Assembly: GCA_016218685.1 (NCBI GenBank)
Contig: JACRDD010000038.1
Coordinates: 1 to 64,000 of the forward strand
Length of the DNA stretch: 64,000 bases
Direction of reading: 5' to 3'
Source: Desulfobacterales bacterium
Lineage (GTDB): Bacteria > Desulfobacterota > Desulfobacteria > Desulfobacterales > Desulfosarcinaceae
Of the stretch, positions 21,793 through 31,159 are shown piece after piece (position 1 is the stretch's first letter; each line of letters opens with the position of its first letter). The notes beneath the pieces were generated by a model. It was given only the letters and a program-made list of their open reading frames with translations, ran no database searches and was not told where the DNA came from. The position numbers and the translations under genes are program-made.

Positions 21793-22896
21793 ATGCATCG
21801 CAGAGTCTTTCTCCAGAAAATGATCACGGGCCTGCAAGCCATGGCCCTCTATCATATGGTGGCCCCGACCGCGGCGGCGCGGGCCGCCATCGATCCGTCC
21901 GGGCCGCCCCAGCCTCATTACCGGCCCTTGAACGGCACCAGCCTGCGCGCCCTGGCGGCGGCCAAGGCCCACCATGGCCAGGATGGCCTTTTTCTCAACC
22001 CCTTGGGCGTGCCCCGGCGCCGCAAGTTCGGTCAGTTGCTGCGCTGGCGGCTGTTGAGCGAAAACCGGTTCAAGGCCCACCTGGACGCCCAGCCGGTCAC
22101 GCCGGTGCGCGTGGATTGGGACAACCTCCATGACCATGGGGGGCTGTCGGTGACCTTCATCAAACACGCCAGCGTGCTGATCAAGGATCGGGGGCGCGCC
22201 CTGATCATCGATCCGGTCTTCGACGACATCTTCTGGTTCATCGAAGATTTCTCACCCCTGGCCTTCGATCGCAGCCGCATTCCGCCCGTGGACCACATCC
22301 TGCTAACCCACGGCCATTACGATCACATGGACACCGCCACCCTCTCCAGTTTCGATCCGGCCACGCATGTCATCGCGCCCCTGGGCTACGATGATGTGCT
22401 CCAATCCATCGGCATGCAGCGGCGCACCCCTTTAGACTGGTTCGATGTCTACAACGACGACCGCTGGGAGATCACGCTGCTGCCCTGCAACCACTGGACC
22501 ATGCGCAATCCCATCGCCGGACCGAACCGGGCCTTGTGGGGTTCCTACCTGATCAAGACGCCCGGCGGACGGACGATTTACGTATCCGGCGACACGGCCT
22601 GGTTCGACGGCTTCCATGAAATCGGCCGGGAGTACGCCATCGACCTGGCCATCATCAATCTGGGGGCCTACGAGCCGCGCTGGTTCATGGCGCCCAGCCA
22701 CATGAACCCTGCGGAGACAGTGACGGCTTTCAAGCAGCTCAACGCCAAGCAGTTGATGGTGGTGCACTGGGGCAGCTTCCGGCTGGGCGACGAACCGGTA
22801 CACTTCCCGCCGATGGATCTGGCCAAGGCCATGCAAGCCGAAGGGCTGCGCGAGAGTCACGTGGATCTCAAGCTGGGAGAGACGCTCTACCTGTAA
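21793..22896 (+). CDS. Tat-exported metallo-beta-lactamase-fold hydrolase, NAPE-PLD/UlaG-like
   Basis: 367 aa. The N-terminus MHRRVFLQKM holds a twin-arginine RRxFLxK motif, followed by a hydrophobic stretch and an AAARA-type cleavage site, so Tat export is likely. The mature part has the zinc motif LLTHGHYDHMD, SGDTAWFDG (the later Asp ligand) and a final His in VVHWGSF, as in N-acyl-phosphatidylethanolamine phospholipase D-like enzymes. GAAGGAG precedes ATG 21793. A phospholipid or lactone-like substrate is possible; not determined. Confidence 0.85.
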   Translation: MHRRVFLQKMITGLQAMALYHMVAPTAAARAAIDPSGPPQPHYRPLNGTSLRALAAAKAHHGQDGLFLNPLGVPRRRKFGQLLRWRLLSENRFKAHLDAQPVTPVRVDWDNLHDHGGLSVTFIKHASVLIKDRGRALIIDPVFDDIFWFIEDFSPLAFDRSRIPPVDHILLTHGHYDHMDTATLSSFDPATHVIAPLGYDDVLQSIGMQRRTPLDWFDVYNDDRWEITLLPCNHWTMRNPIAGPNRALWGSYLIKTPGGRTIYVSGDTAWFDGFHEIGREYAIDLAIINLGAYEPRWFMAPSHMNPAETVTAFKQLNAKQLMVVHWGSFRLGDEPVHFPPMDLAKAMQAEGLRESHVDLKLGETLYL

Positions 22897-22932
22897 GGCG
22901 TACCGTCTATATTCGCTAAAAGACCCCGACCC

Positions 22933-23499
22933 CTATTCTGTCTTTTCGTTGTTCTCCTGCAAGATATGCATGCCGATGAAGATATAGTGCAGGCCGGAGA
23001 AGGTGGTGATTACGGCCGTGATCCAGATCAACGGCGCGTGCAGGGCGATGAGTTTGGCCGCGGCCGGATCGTAAAGCGCGAGCAGCACCAGCAGAATCTG
23101 GGTCACGGTGGTGGCTTTGCTCACCAGGCTGGGCCGGATTTCGTAACTCTTGGCCGTCAAAGCGATAATGGCGATGCCCAGCACGATGATCACATCCCGG
23201 GCAATGACGATCACCGCAACCCAGTCGGGGATCACGTCCAGCATGCCCAGCATGACATAGGCCGTCACCAGCAGCAGTTTGTCGGCCATGGGGTCCAGAT
23301 AGGCACCCAATACGGTCCGCTGGTTGAAATAGCGGGCGATGAAGCCGTCCAGGCCGTCGCTCAGGCCAGCGATGGCGAAGACCATCAAGGCCTGGGGGTA
23401 AAGCTCGCGCAGCAGCAGGATCACGAAGACCGGCGTCAGCAAGATGCGCACCACCGTCAGGATGTTGGGAATGCTGATCGTGGCGGTGGATCGCTTCAA
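22933..23499 (-). CDS. pgsA: CDP-diacylglycerol-glycerol-3-phosphate 3-phosphatidyltransferase
   Basis: Integral membrane enzyme of phosphatidylglycerol synthesis. 188 aa with about five hydrophobic segments. The CDP-alcohol phosphotransferase signature D-G-x2-A-R-x8-G-x3-D-x3-D is complete: D48, D51, R56, G65, D69, D73 in SDGLDGFIAR and GAYLDPMADK. The start is TTG at 23499 with GAGGAAA upstream. It follows the FlgT-N-like gene by 16 nt. Confidence 0.92.
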   Translation of the reverse strand: MKRSTATISIPNILTVVRILLTPVFVILLLRELYPQALMVFAIAGLSDGLDGFIARYFNQRTVLGAYLDPMADKLLLVTAYVMLGMLDVIPDWVAVIVIARDVIIVLGIAIIALTAKSYEIRPSLVSKATTVTQILLVLLALYDPAAAKLIALHAPLIWITAVITTFSGLHYIFIGMHILQENNEKTE

Positions 23500-23515
23500 A
23501 ATAGTTTTTCCTCTT

Positions 23516-24679
23516 TCAGCGCGGCACGATGGTGACTTGAATGGCCTCCGGGTAGACCCCTTCCATGGTAACTGTGAAGCTTTGGAAGTTCTGGGCCAGA
23601 ATGGCGTCGGCCAGCGAGCGGGCCGTGCCCTGATAACTGAGGGTCAGGATGGCCTGGTCGGGCATCATGGTTTTGAGCAGCACATTGTCCACCCCCGGCA
23701 GGGCGCTTAAGGCGCCGCGGAACTTGACGAAGTTGGCGATTTTGCCGCCCACGCCTTTGACCACCACCTCCAGACGGCTCTCGGCCGCCGCCTGCTTGAA
23801 CCAGGTTTGGCCGATCTGGGCCGCCAGCTCCTGGCCGGCTTGGAGCGCAACGGCCCCCAAAGCTTCCCGGCCGTCGCCGCTCGGGTCGGCGGCCGTGATC
23901 TCCTTTTGGGCGAGGGCGATTTGCCGACTGTCGGCCACGCGCAAGGCCCGCAGGGCGATCACGGCGCGATAGCCGCTTCCCGGAGCCGGGGCGGAACCGG
24001 TCTCATCGGCCGAGGCCGCGCCCGTCACCACCACCTCGGCCTGAAACTGGCGGCCCAGGGCCACGGCATCGGCATCGCCCAGTTCGGGGGGATAGGCGCC
24101 GAGGGCCACGGCCGCGGGCTGCGCCAGCGGAAAGCCGGCATCGGCAAGGGCCTTGGAGAGGGCTGTTTGCGAGATATTCTCGATGACTTCCGTGCGGCCG
24201 CGCCACCAGTAGACCGGCGCGAGAACTCCGGCGCGACGCTCGGCCACGCACACCAGCACCTGCGGATAGGCGCGCTGGCCCATGCGCACGCCGCCGGCTT
24301 TCAAACTCTCTTTGAGGCGGCCCACCACCACGGTGGCCTGCACCACCACCCGGTAGGTATCGCCCACGGTGGCATCGGTGAGCACCTTGTAGTCGCGCAC
24401 GAACTGATCGGTGCGGTTCAGGACGGTCTCGTTGATCGCCTGGAACTGGCCGGCCATGGCCTCGGGCGAAACCACGTCGGTGAGGGCCCGGAACACGGCC
24501 ATGTTCAGCGCCGCCTGCAGGGCCGCTTCGCGGCCGGCGGCCATGCCTTCGGCCCGCACCTTGCTCGTGCCGATGCCCAGGACGGAGAGCTCGCCGTTTT
24601 CCGGCAGGGCCTGGGCCCCGGTTGCCACGTTCAGCAGCAGGAACAGCAGGATCAAGACCAGGGGCGCGCGCATTTTCAT
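23516..24679 (-). CDS. Exported protein with FlgT N-terminal-like domain
   Basis: 387 aa. A signal peptide (MKMRAPLVLILLFLLLNVATGAQA) precedes SVLGIGTSKVRAEGMAAGREAALQAALNMAV, which resembles the FlgT N-terminal domain (genes turning acyl helices over a beta sheet). The middle contains TolB-like or DUF-type sensing segments (VVVTGAASADE, ALRVADSRQIALAQKE), and a C-terminal domain ends in VTMEGVYPEAIQVTIVPR. No flagellar genes lie nearby. AAGGAG precedes ATG 24679. It is probably periplasmic; function unknown. Confidence 0.75.
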   Translation of the reverse strand: MKMRAPLVLILLFLLLNVATGAQALPENGELSVLGIGTSKVRAEGMAAGREAALQAALNMAVFRALTDVVSPEAMAGQFQAINETVLNRTDQFVRDYKVLTDATVGDTYRVVVQATVVVGRLKESLKAGGVRMGQRAYPQVLVCVAERRAGVLAPVYWWRGRTEVIENISQTALSKALADAGFPLAQPAAVALGAYPPELGDADAVALGRQFQAEVVVTGAASADETGSAPAPGSGYRAVIALRALRVADSRQIALAQKEITAADPSGDGREALGAVALQAGQELAAQIGQTWFKQAAAESRLEVVVKGVGGKIANFVKFRGALSALPGVDNVLLKTMMPDQAILTLSYQGTARSLADAILAQNFQSFTVTMEGVYPEAIQVTIVPR

Positions 24680-24701
24680 CCTTTTTCTCCTTAAGGTACC
24701 T

Positions 24702-25685
24702 TCAAGAGACCCGTGACCAGGCGTAATCGGAGATATCGTGCAGCACTTCGACGGCGGGGGCAGCGCCGAAAATCCGCAACGCCTCCTTGGCCTGACGGAC
24801 ATGCTCGGCCGCCCGGCGGCGGGTATAGTCGAGGCCGCCGTAGCGCGCCAGGAGCGCCACCAGCGCTCCGAAGGCCTCGGACGAGAAGTCGCCGCGCCGG
24901 ATCAGGGCCGTCATCCACTCTTTATCCGGCCCCTCGGCGGCTTGCAAGGCGCGAATCACCGGCAAGGTCAGCTTGCCCTCGCGCAGATCGGCCCCGGCGG
25001 CTTTGCCCAGGACCTCGCTCTCCTGGGTGTAGTCCAACAGATCGTCGGCCATCTGAAAGGCCATGCCCAGGTGGAAACCGTAATCGTCCAGGGCGCTTTG
25101 GCGCTCCCGGGATGCATCCGAAATCAGGGCCCCCACGCGGCAGGCGCCCTGGAAAAGCACGGCGGTCTTGCAGCGGATTACCTCCAGGTAGCGCTCCTCG
25201 GTCAGGGTCAGATCGCCTTTGTGGGAGAGCTGCCGGATCTCGCCCTGGGACATCTGCTCGGTGATGCCGGCGATAACGCCCATGACTTCGGTCCGGCCGG
25301 TAAGCACCGCCTGGGAGAGCGAGCGCGCCAGCAGAAAATCGCCGGTGAGCACGGCCGTGGGCGGGTCCCATACCTGGTGGGCCGCCGTCTGGCCGCGCCG
25401 CAGACTGGCGCCGTCCACCACGTCGTCGTGGATCAGGGTGGCGGCATGCAGGTACTCGAAGATCACGGCGAAGTTGGCCGCGGGCTCCGGGCCGCGGTAG
25501 CCGCACAGGCGCGCGGCCAGCAGCATGAGCAGCGGGCGCAGGCGCTTGCCGCCGGCAAACAGCAGATGACCGGCCACCTTTTGCACCAGGTCGAATTGGG
25601 GGTGCAGGTTCTCCACCAGGGCCTGTTCGATGGCCGCCAGATCGTCCCGCACGGCGGCGCGAATCTTTTGCTTCAAATCGGTCAT
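24702..25685 (-). CDS. trans-Polyprenyl diphosphate synthase (octaprenyl/heptaprenyl type)
   Basis: Makes the isoprenoid chain of menaquinone or ubiquinone from IPP and an allylic primer. 327 aa. The first aspartate-rich motif is LIHDDVVDGASLRRG (D87, D88, D91) and the second is QMADDLLDYT; GGKRLRPLL marks the substrate-binding N-terminal part. ATG 25685 overlaps the rimO stop (ATGA). The chain length cannot be read from the sequence, but the size and the anaerobe context suggest the menaquinone side chain. Confidence 0.93.
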   Translation of the reverse strand: MTDLKQKIRAAVRDDLAAIEQALVENLHPQFDLVQKVAGHLLFAGGKRLRPLLMLLAARLCGYRGPEPAANFAVIFEYLHAATLIHDDVVDGASLRRGQTAAHQVWDPPTAVLTGDFLLARSLSQAVLTGRTEVMGVIAGITEQMSQGEIRQLSHKGDLTLTEERYLEVIRCKTAVLFQGACRVGALISDASRERQSALDDYGFHLGMAFQMADDLLDYTQESEVLGKAAGADLREGKLTLPVIRALQAAEGPDKEWMTALIRRGDFSSEAFGALVALLARYGGLDYTRRRAAEHVRQAKEALRIFGAAPAVEVLHDISDYAWSRVS

Positions 25686-27004
25686 AAGGCCTCTGCGATC
25701 AGATCGTAGTCCATGCACTCCACCACCCGGGCGCGCACCTTGGCGCCCACGGCCAGGGCCGCCTGGGTCGAGGGCCGAATGAAGGTCACGCCGTCCACTT
25801 CCGGCCCCTGATAGATGCTGCGGCCCATCCAGAAATCATCCTCCTGGCGCTCTTCCACCAGCACCTCCAGGGTCCGGCCCAGGTAGCGCGTCAGGTTCTC
25901 GGCCGAAATATCGCGCTGCACGGCCATCAGCTCGTCCACCCGGGCCTGGGCCCGTTTGGCGGGCACATGGCCCGTCAGTCCGTGGGAAGGCAGATCCTCG
26001 GCGTCCGAATAGGCGAAAACCCCCAGGTGGTCGAAGCGCACCTTGGCAATAAACGCTTTGAGCTGCGCGAAGTCCGCCTCGCTCTCGCCGGGAAACCCCA
26101 CCAGCACCGTGGTGCGCAGGGCGATGCCGGGCACCTTGGCGCGCAGATCTTCGAAGATCCGCAGCAACGTTTGCTCATTATACCGGCGGCCCATGCGCCG
26201 CAAGACCGATTCGCTGGCGTGCTGGATGGGCAGATCCAGGTAGGGGCAGATATTGGCATGCGCGGCCAGGGCCTGGATGACGTCCGGCCCAAGGCTCTCG
26301 GGGTGACCGTACATCACGCGGAGCCACACCTGGGAATCGAGGCCAGCCAGGGCCCGCAACAGATCGGCCAGGTTCCCGGGGGGTGTCTGGTCGCGGCCAT
26401 AGGCCGTGGTCTCCTGGGCCACCAGGGTCAGCTCCCGCGCGCCGCCGCCGATCAACTCCCGGGCTTCTGCCAGGATGGTTTCCTTCGGCCGGCTCTTCTG
26501 GCGGCCGCGCAGCTTGGGAATGATACAATAGGTGCAGTGCCGGCTGCACCCCTCGGCGATCTTCAGGTAGGCGGTGTGGGCCGTCAAGGGCCGGCGCGAT
26601 ACCGGTCGGAGGGTGTCGATGGCATCCGGATCGGGCAGCAGGCAGGCGCCGGCCGCCATTCCGCCGCGCACGGCAGCCACCACGCGGTCATAAGCGCCGG
26701 TGCCCAGAAACACATCCACCTCGGGCAGGGAGTCCACGATCTCCTGGCGGTAGCGCTCGGGCAGGCAGCCGGTGACGATCAGGCGCCGGCAACGGCCTTC
26801 CTTTTTATGTCGGGCCAGGTTCAGGATGGCGTCGATGGACTCGTCGGCCGCGGCCTCGATGAAGCTGCACGTGTTGACCACGATGGCCTCGGCCTGGGCC
26901 GGGTCATCCGTCGTCTGCATGCCGGCCGACCGGAGCTGGGCCAGCATGGTTTCGCTGTCCACCTGATTGCGGGCACAGCCCAGGCTTTCCAGGTAAATTA
27001 GCAT
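25682..27004 (-). CDS. rimO: Ribosomal protein S12 methylthiotransferase
   Basis: Radical-SAM enzyme that methylthiolates Asp88 of ribosomal protein S12. 440 aa. The N-terminal UPF0004 domain has C10, C46 and C80 for the second Fe-S cluster; the radical-SAM triad is CSRHCTYC (C153, C157, C160); a C-terminal TRAM domain follows (about 375-440). The sequence MLIYLESLGCARNQVDSE is the RimO signature and separates it from MiaB. Its stop overlaps the polyprenyl synthase start. Confidence 0.95.
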   Translation of the reverse strand: MLIYLESLGCARNQVDSETMLAQLRSAGMQTTDDPAQAEAIVVNTCSFIEAAADESIDAILNLARHKKEGRCRRLIVTGCLPERYRQEIVDSLPEVDVFLGTGAYDRVVAAVRGGMAAGACLLPDPDAIDTLRPVSRRPLTAHTAYLKIAEGCSRHCTYCIIPKLRGRQKSRPKETILAEARELIGGGARELTLVAQETTAYGRDQTPPGNLADLLRALAGLDSQVWLRVMYGHPESLGPDVIQALAAHANICPYLDLPIQHASESVLRRMGRRYNEQTLLRIFEDLRAKVPGIALRTTVLVGFPGESEADFAQLKAFIAKVRFDHLGVFAYSDAEDLPSHGLTGHVPAKRAQARVDELMAVQRDISAENLTRYLGRTLEVLVEERQEDDFWMGRSIYQGPEVDGVTFIRPSTQAALAVGAKVRARVVECMDYDLIAEAL

Positions 27005-27072
27005 AAAGCGCTTTTAGGCATTGGGTTTTCCATTTAAGTTACGGTTCCATAGCAACAAGCCGCCGATAAGTC

Positions 27073-27102
27073 AAAAGGCCGCCTCCCAAGAGGCAGCCTT
27101 TT
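27073..27102 (-). terminator. Terminator downstream of etfBA
   Basis: AAAAGGC stem with one C-A mismatch, loop around CCAA, closing with GCCTTTT, T-rich on both sides. Minus-strand transcripts from etfA end here; it also works in reverse. Confidence 0.7.
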
Positions 27103-27139
27103 GTTTTTCAAAATCCGAAAGCCTACCAGGGCTGAGTTC

Positions 27140-28105
27140 TTATCCTTTTAACTTCTTGATCTCCGCGGTCAACGCCGGCAGTACTTCGAACAGGTCGCCC
27201 ACGATGGCGTAATCGGCCTTGGCCATGATGGGGGCTTCGGGGTCCTTGTTGATGGCCACGATCACCTTGGACGAAGACATGCCGGCCAGGTGCTGGATGG
27301 CGCCCGACACGCCGCAGGCGATGTAGAGGTTGGGCGAAACGGTCTTGCCGGTCTGGCCCACCTGGTCCGCGGCCGGCCGCCAGCCCTCATCCACGGCCGA
27401 GCGCGAGGCGCCCACGGCGCCGCCCAGGGCCGCCGCCAGGGCTTCGACGGCCGCATAATCTTTGCCGCCCATGCCGCGGCCGCCGGTGACGATCACATCG
27501 GCTTCGGTGAGATCCACCTTGCCGGCATCGAGCTGCTGGGCCACCACCTTGGTGCGAAGCTCACCCACCTGCACCGCCACTTTTTCGATCACGCCGGCAC
27601 CGGCCGCCTGGCTGGCGGTCTGGGTGTTGGGCCGCAGGGAGACAATCACCGGCGTGCCCGCCAGGCTTACCTCGGCCAGGATCTTGCCGCCGTACATGGG
27701 CCGGGTGGCGGTCACCTGGCCGCCCTCGGCCTTTACGGCCACGCAATCGGTGGCCAGGGCCGCGTTCAGACGGGCCGACAGGCGGGCCGCCAGATCCTTG
27801 CCCTGGGTCGTGGCGCCCAGGAGCACCACCGCCGGCTGGGCCTTTTCGATCACCTGGGCCAACACTTTGGCATACGCTTCGGTGGCCGCCTCGGCCAGCG
27901 CGCCATCGTCGGCCACATAAATTTTCGCGGCACCATAGGAGGCCAGTTGCGCGGCCGAACCCGCGATCCCGCTGCCCATCACCACCGCCTCCACGGCACC
28001 GCCCAATCCTGCGGCCATATTGCGCCCGGCGCTCAAGGCCTCGAAGGTCACCTTGCGAAAGGCGCCCTGGGCCTGCTCGGCAACCACCAATATATTCTGA
28101 GTCAT
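27140..28105 (-). CDS. etfA: Electron transfer flavoprotein alpha subunit
   Basis: FAD-binding subunit of the heterodimer that accepts electrons from acyl-CoA dehydrogenases. 321 aa. The C-terminal FAD domain shows [41 protein letters not shown] and GAIQHLAGM, then [20 protein letters not shown]. It follows etfB by 23 nt. The likely donor is the acyl-CoA dehydrogenase at 38.9-40.1 kb. Confidence 0.95.
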   Translation of the reverse strand: MTQNILVVAEQAQGAFRKVTFEALSAGRNMAAGLGGAVEAVVMGSGIAGSAAQLASYGAAKIYVADDGALAEAATEAYAKVLAQVIEKAQPAVVLLGATTQGKDLAARLSARLNAALATDCVAVKAEGGQVTATRPMYGGKILAEVSLAGTPVIVSLRPNTQTASQAAGAGVIEKVAVQVGELRTKVVAQQLDAGKVDLTEADVIVTGGRGMGGKDYAAVEALAAALGGAVGASRSAVDEGWRPAADQVGQTGKTVSPNLYIACGVSGAIQHLAGMSSSKVIVAINKDPEAPIMAKADYAIVGDLFEVLPALTAEIKKLKG

Positions 28106-28128
28106 GATCCGCTCCTTATTATATATAG

Positions 28129-28905
28129 CTAGATTACTTTCGCTTCTTCGTGCAACGCCCTAGCCAAAGCCGCGGCCTTGGCCTGCACCGAATCGCCCGC
28201 GATGACCCGGCCGCCCTTGCGCTCGGCCGGCGCCTTGAGCGCCTTGATCGTGACCTTGGGCTGCAAATCGGCCACGTTGAGCCCCAGATCGGCGGGCTTC
28301 TTGGTCTCCAGGGGTTTTTTCTTGGCCTTCATGATGCCCGGCAGGCTGGCGTAACGCGGATTGTTGAGCCCGCGCTGGGTGGCGATCAGGGCCGGCAACG
28401 GCGCCTCCACCTCTTTGGTGCCGCCCTCCACCGTGCAGACGCAGCGGATCTTGCCGCCGGCGATGGTCTGCTTGACCACCATGGCGATGTTGGGGATACC
28501 TAAAAGCTCGGCCACGGCCGTGGCCACTTGAAAGTTATCGTCATCCACAGCCCGGTGGCCGGCAATGATCAACTCGTGGGGCAGGCTCTTGAGGGCCGCC
28601 GCCAGCAGCTTGGCGGTGTTCAGGCCGTCCAGGACGAGGTCGCCGGGATCGATGAGCACGCCCTTGTCGGCGCCCATGGCCAGGCCGGTGCGGATGGCCT
28701 CGGCCGCCTTGGTCGGTCCCACCGAAAGAATGGTCACCGAGCCCCCCTGGGCCTCGCGGATGACCAGAGCCTCTTCCACCGCCAACTCATCGTAGGGGTT
28801 GATCACATATTTGAGCCCATCGCTCTTGATGGACACGCCGTCGCCGGCCACCGCGATCATCGACTCGGTGGCGGGTACCTGTTTCAGCAATACGACTATT
28901 TCCAC
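28129..28905 (-). CDS. etfB: Electron transfer flavoprotein beta subunit
   Basis: Partner subunit of EtfA, 258 aa, with the AMP-binding or second-flavin site. It begins VLLKQVPATES with the usual SDGLKYVINPYDELAVEEAL and ends in a conserved Lys-rich tail. The start codon is GTG (28905) preceded by AAAGGAG. No FixC or Fe-S oxidoreductase lies next to it, so it is not evidently the bifurcating type, but neighbours outside the pair could serve. Confidence 0.95.
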   Translation of the reverse strand: MEIVVLLKQVPATESMIAVAGDGVSIKSDGLKYVINPYDELAVEEALVIREAQGGSVTILSVGPTKAAEAIRTGLAMGADKGVLIDPGDLVLDGLNTAKLLAAALKSLPHELIIAGHRAVDDDNFQVATAVAELLGIPNIAMVVKQTIAGGKIRCVCTVEGGTKEVEAPLPALIATQRGLNNPRYASLPGIMKAKKKPLETKKPADLGLNVADLQPKVTIKALKAPAERKGGRVIAGDSVQAKAAALARALHEEAKVI

Positions 28906-29003
28906 GGGGTACTCCTTTCCTTTGTACTAGCCTTTTTCCTCACCCAAGGCCCGCTATTCATATAAGTACTTCATTTCATTGGCTTAGAAAATTACTCCCC
29001 GGT

Positions 29004-29032
29004 TTTTTATCGGACAAGCCATTCAATGTCAA
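29004..29032 (-). promoter_or_regulatory. etfBA promoter
   Basis: Minus-strand TTGACA, 17-bp spacer, TAAAAA. It lies in the gap between apbE and etfB, about 99 nt upstream of the etfB start. Confidence 0.6.
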
Positions 29033-29064
29033 TGGTTATCCCGGCCGGGCGGGGAGCTTGTGGG

Positions 29065-30078
29065 TTACTCTGCCATCAGGTCGGCCATGCCCTTGGACCC
29101 ATAATCTTTAAAGGTACCGTCGGCCTGGCGCGTGACGATCAGGCCCTCCACCCCGTCCAGCCGGTCCAGCAGGGCGATGCCCGCTTCCGGCCCCATGACC
29201 ATCAGGCCCGTGGCCAGGCCGTCGGCCCGGGTGCAGTCGGGGGCCACCACCGAGGCACTGACCACCTGGTTGGTGATGGGAGCGCCGGTGCGCGGGTCGA
29301 TGATGTGCGAATAGCGCTTGCCGTCCACTTGGTAGAAATTGCGGTAATCGCCGCTGGTGGCCAGGGCCCGATTGTCCAGCCGCACCACTTTGTAGACCGC
29401 ATCCAGGCCTGCCGTCGCCTCGGGCCGGTTGATGCCCACCCGCCAGGCGGTGCCGTCGGGACGCGCGCCGGCGGCATAGACCTCGCCGCCGATCTCCACC
29501 ACGTAATCCTTGAAGCCCAGTTCGGAGAGCACCGCCGCCACCTGGTCCACGCCGTAGCCCTTGGCGATGGAAGCCAGGTCCAGGGTCACTTCGGGCCGCC
29601 GCTTGGACAGGCGACCGCCGGCGTCGATGGCAATCAGGTCAAAGCCCACCGCCTGCCGTGCCCGCTCGACCGCCTCGGCCGTGGGCAACTGGTGCAGTGC
29701 GCCGGCCTTTCCGAACCCCCACAGGTTCACCAGTGGATCTACGGTGCCGTCCCAGGCGCCGCCGGTGAGGCGATAAATATCTTGGGCAATCTGCATGACG
29801 CTCAGAAAATCGGCGGAAATCGCCAGGGGGGTGTCGGCCGCCGGCAAGGCATTGAAGCGGCTGATCTCACTGTCGGGCCGGAAGGTGGACATGCTCTGAT
29901 TGACCCGCCCAAGGCAGGCCTCCACCCTGGCCTGCACCGCCGCCGGATCGAAGGTGCGGCCGGCCACGACCTTGATATGGTAGGTGGTGCCCATGGTCTT
30001 GCCGGAGAGCAGGTGTTCCTGCCGGCCGCCGCAGGCGCACAGGCAGAACAAAAAAAAGAGCGCGAGGCCGCGTTTCAT
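29065..30078 (-). CDS. apbE: FAD:protein FMN transferase, lipoprotein form
   Basis: Attaches FMN covalently to Thr/Ser residues of periplasm-facing flavoproteins such as Rnf or Nqr subunits. 337 aa with lipobox CLCAC (Cys16). Family motifs are GKTMGTTYHIKV, STFRPDSEISRFN, DLASIAKGYGVDQ, ATSGDYRNF and HIIDPRTGAP. It lies 15 nt downstream of hypE at the end of the hyp operon, which may mean it serves a flavoprotein of the same respiratory chain; no such target is in the window. Confidence 0.94.
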   Translation of the reverse strand: MKRGLALFFLFCLCACGGRQEHLLSGKTMGTTYHIKVVAGRTFDPAAVQARVEACLGRVNQSMSTFRPDSEISRFNALPAADTPLAISADFLSVMQIAQDIYRLTGGAWDGTVDPLVNLWGFGKAGALHQLPTAEAVERARQAVGFDLIAIDAGGRLSKRRPEVTLDLASIAKGYGVDQVAAVLSELGFKDYVVEIGGEVYAAGARPDGTAWRVGINRPEATAGLDAVYKVVRLDNRALATSGDYRNFYQVDGKRYSHIIDPRTGAPITNQVVSASVVAPDCTRADGLATGLMVMGPEAGIALLDRLDGVEGLIVTRQADGTFKDYGSKGMADLMAE

Positions 30079-30093
30079 CTCGTCCGGGGTCCT

Positions 30094-31104
30094 TTAACAG
30101 ATGCGGGGCAGTTGTTCGCCCGAGAGCATATCCACGATGCGCTGGCCGCCGATGCGCGTGCGCATCACCGCGCGGCCGGGGTGTTCGGCCGTCACCTGGC
30201 CGATACGGACGGCGTCGCGGCCATGGGGGTCCCGGCGCATGGCGGCCAGGGCCGCGTCGGCCTGGTCCGGCGGCGCGCAGCAGAGCAGCTTGCCCTCGTT
30301 GGCCAGGTAGAGCGGATCGAAGCCCAGCAGGTCGCAGATGCCGGCCACGGCGGGTTGCACGGGCAGCAGCTCTTCATCGATGACCATGCCCACCTTGGAT
30401 TGCAGGGCGATCTCGTTGAGCACCGTGCCCACGCCGCCCCGGGTGGGATCGCGCAGCACGCGCACCCCGGGGGCCGCCGCCAGAATGGCCTGGACCATGG
30501 CGCCCAGCGGCGCGGTGTCGCTGACCACATCCGATTCGAAGCGCAGCCCCTCGCGCTGGGTAAGCACGGCGATGCCGTGATCGGCCATGGTTCCGGAGAG
30601 CAGGATGCAGTCGCCGGGCCGGGCGCCGTCGCCGCCGATGACCACGCCGGCCGGCACCACGCCGATCCCGGCGGTGTTGATGAAGATTTTATCGGCCGCG
30701 CCCCGGGGCACCACCTTGGTGTCGCCGGTGATCAACTGCACCCCGGCTTTGTCCAGGGCCGCCCGGATGCTGACCAGGATGCGTTTCAGATCGGCCAGGG
30801 GCAGCCCCTCTTCCAGGATCAGCCCCAGGCTCAGGTAGCGCGGCACGGCGCCGCACATGGCCAGGTCATTGACCGTGCCGTTGACCGCCAGGTCGCCGAT
30901 GTCGCCGCCCGGAAAAAAGATCGGGTCCACCACGAAGCTGTCGGTGGAAAAGGCCAGGCGGCCAGCGGCCACATCGAAGACTGCGCCGTCGTGCAAGGGC
31001 GCCAGCAGCGGATTGTCGAACAGCGGCAGCAGCAGGTCGATCATCAACTGGTGCGCCAGCTTGCCGCCGCTGCCGTGGTCGAGAAGGATTTTGTCGCTTT
31101 GCAT
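30094..31104 (-). CDS. hypE: Hydrogenase maturation protein HypE
   Basis: Dehydrates the HypF-derived carbamoyl group on its C-terminal cysteine into a thiocyanate, the source of the CN ligands of [NiFe] hydrogenase. 336 aa. It begins with ILLDHGSGGK and ends in PRIC, the required C-terminal Cys. The PurM-like ATP fold shows STDSFVVDPIFFPGGDIG and DPTRGGVG. It lies downstream of the SWIM gene in the hyp order. Confidence 0.95.
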   Translation of the reverse strand: MQSDKILLDHGSGGKLAHQLMIDLLLPLFDNPLLAPLHDGAVFDVAAGRLAFSTDSFVVDPIFFPGGDIGDLAVNGTVNDLAMCGAVPRYLSLGLILEEGLPLADLKRILVSIRAALDKAGVQLITGDTKVVPRGAADKIFINTAGIGVVPAGVVIGGDGARPGDCILLSGTMADHGIAVLTQREGLRFESDVVSDTAPLGAMVQAILAAAPGVRVLRDPTRGGVGTVLNEIALQSKVGMVIDEELLPVQPAVAGICDLLGFDPLYLANEGKLLCCAPPDQADAALAAMRRDPHGRDAVRIGQVTAEHPGRAVMRTRIGGQRIVDMLSGEQLPRIC

Positions 31105-31159
31105 GCCAGGCCTCTGATTCTGGTGAACGTCCGCAGGCCACCTCCATGTGGGGGCGTCG

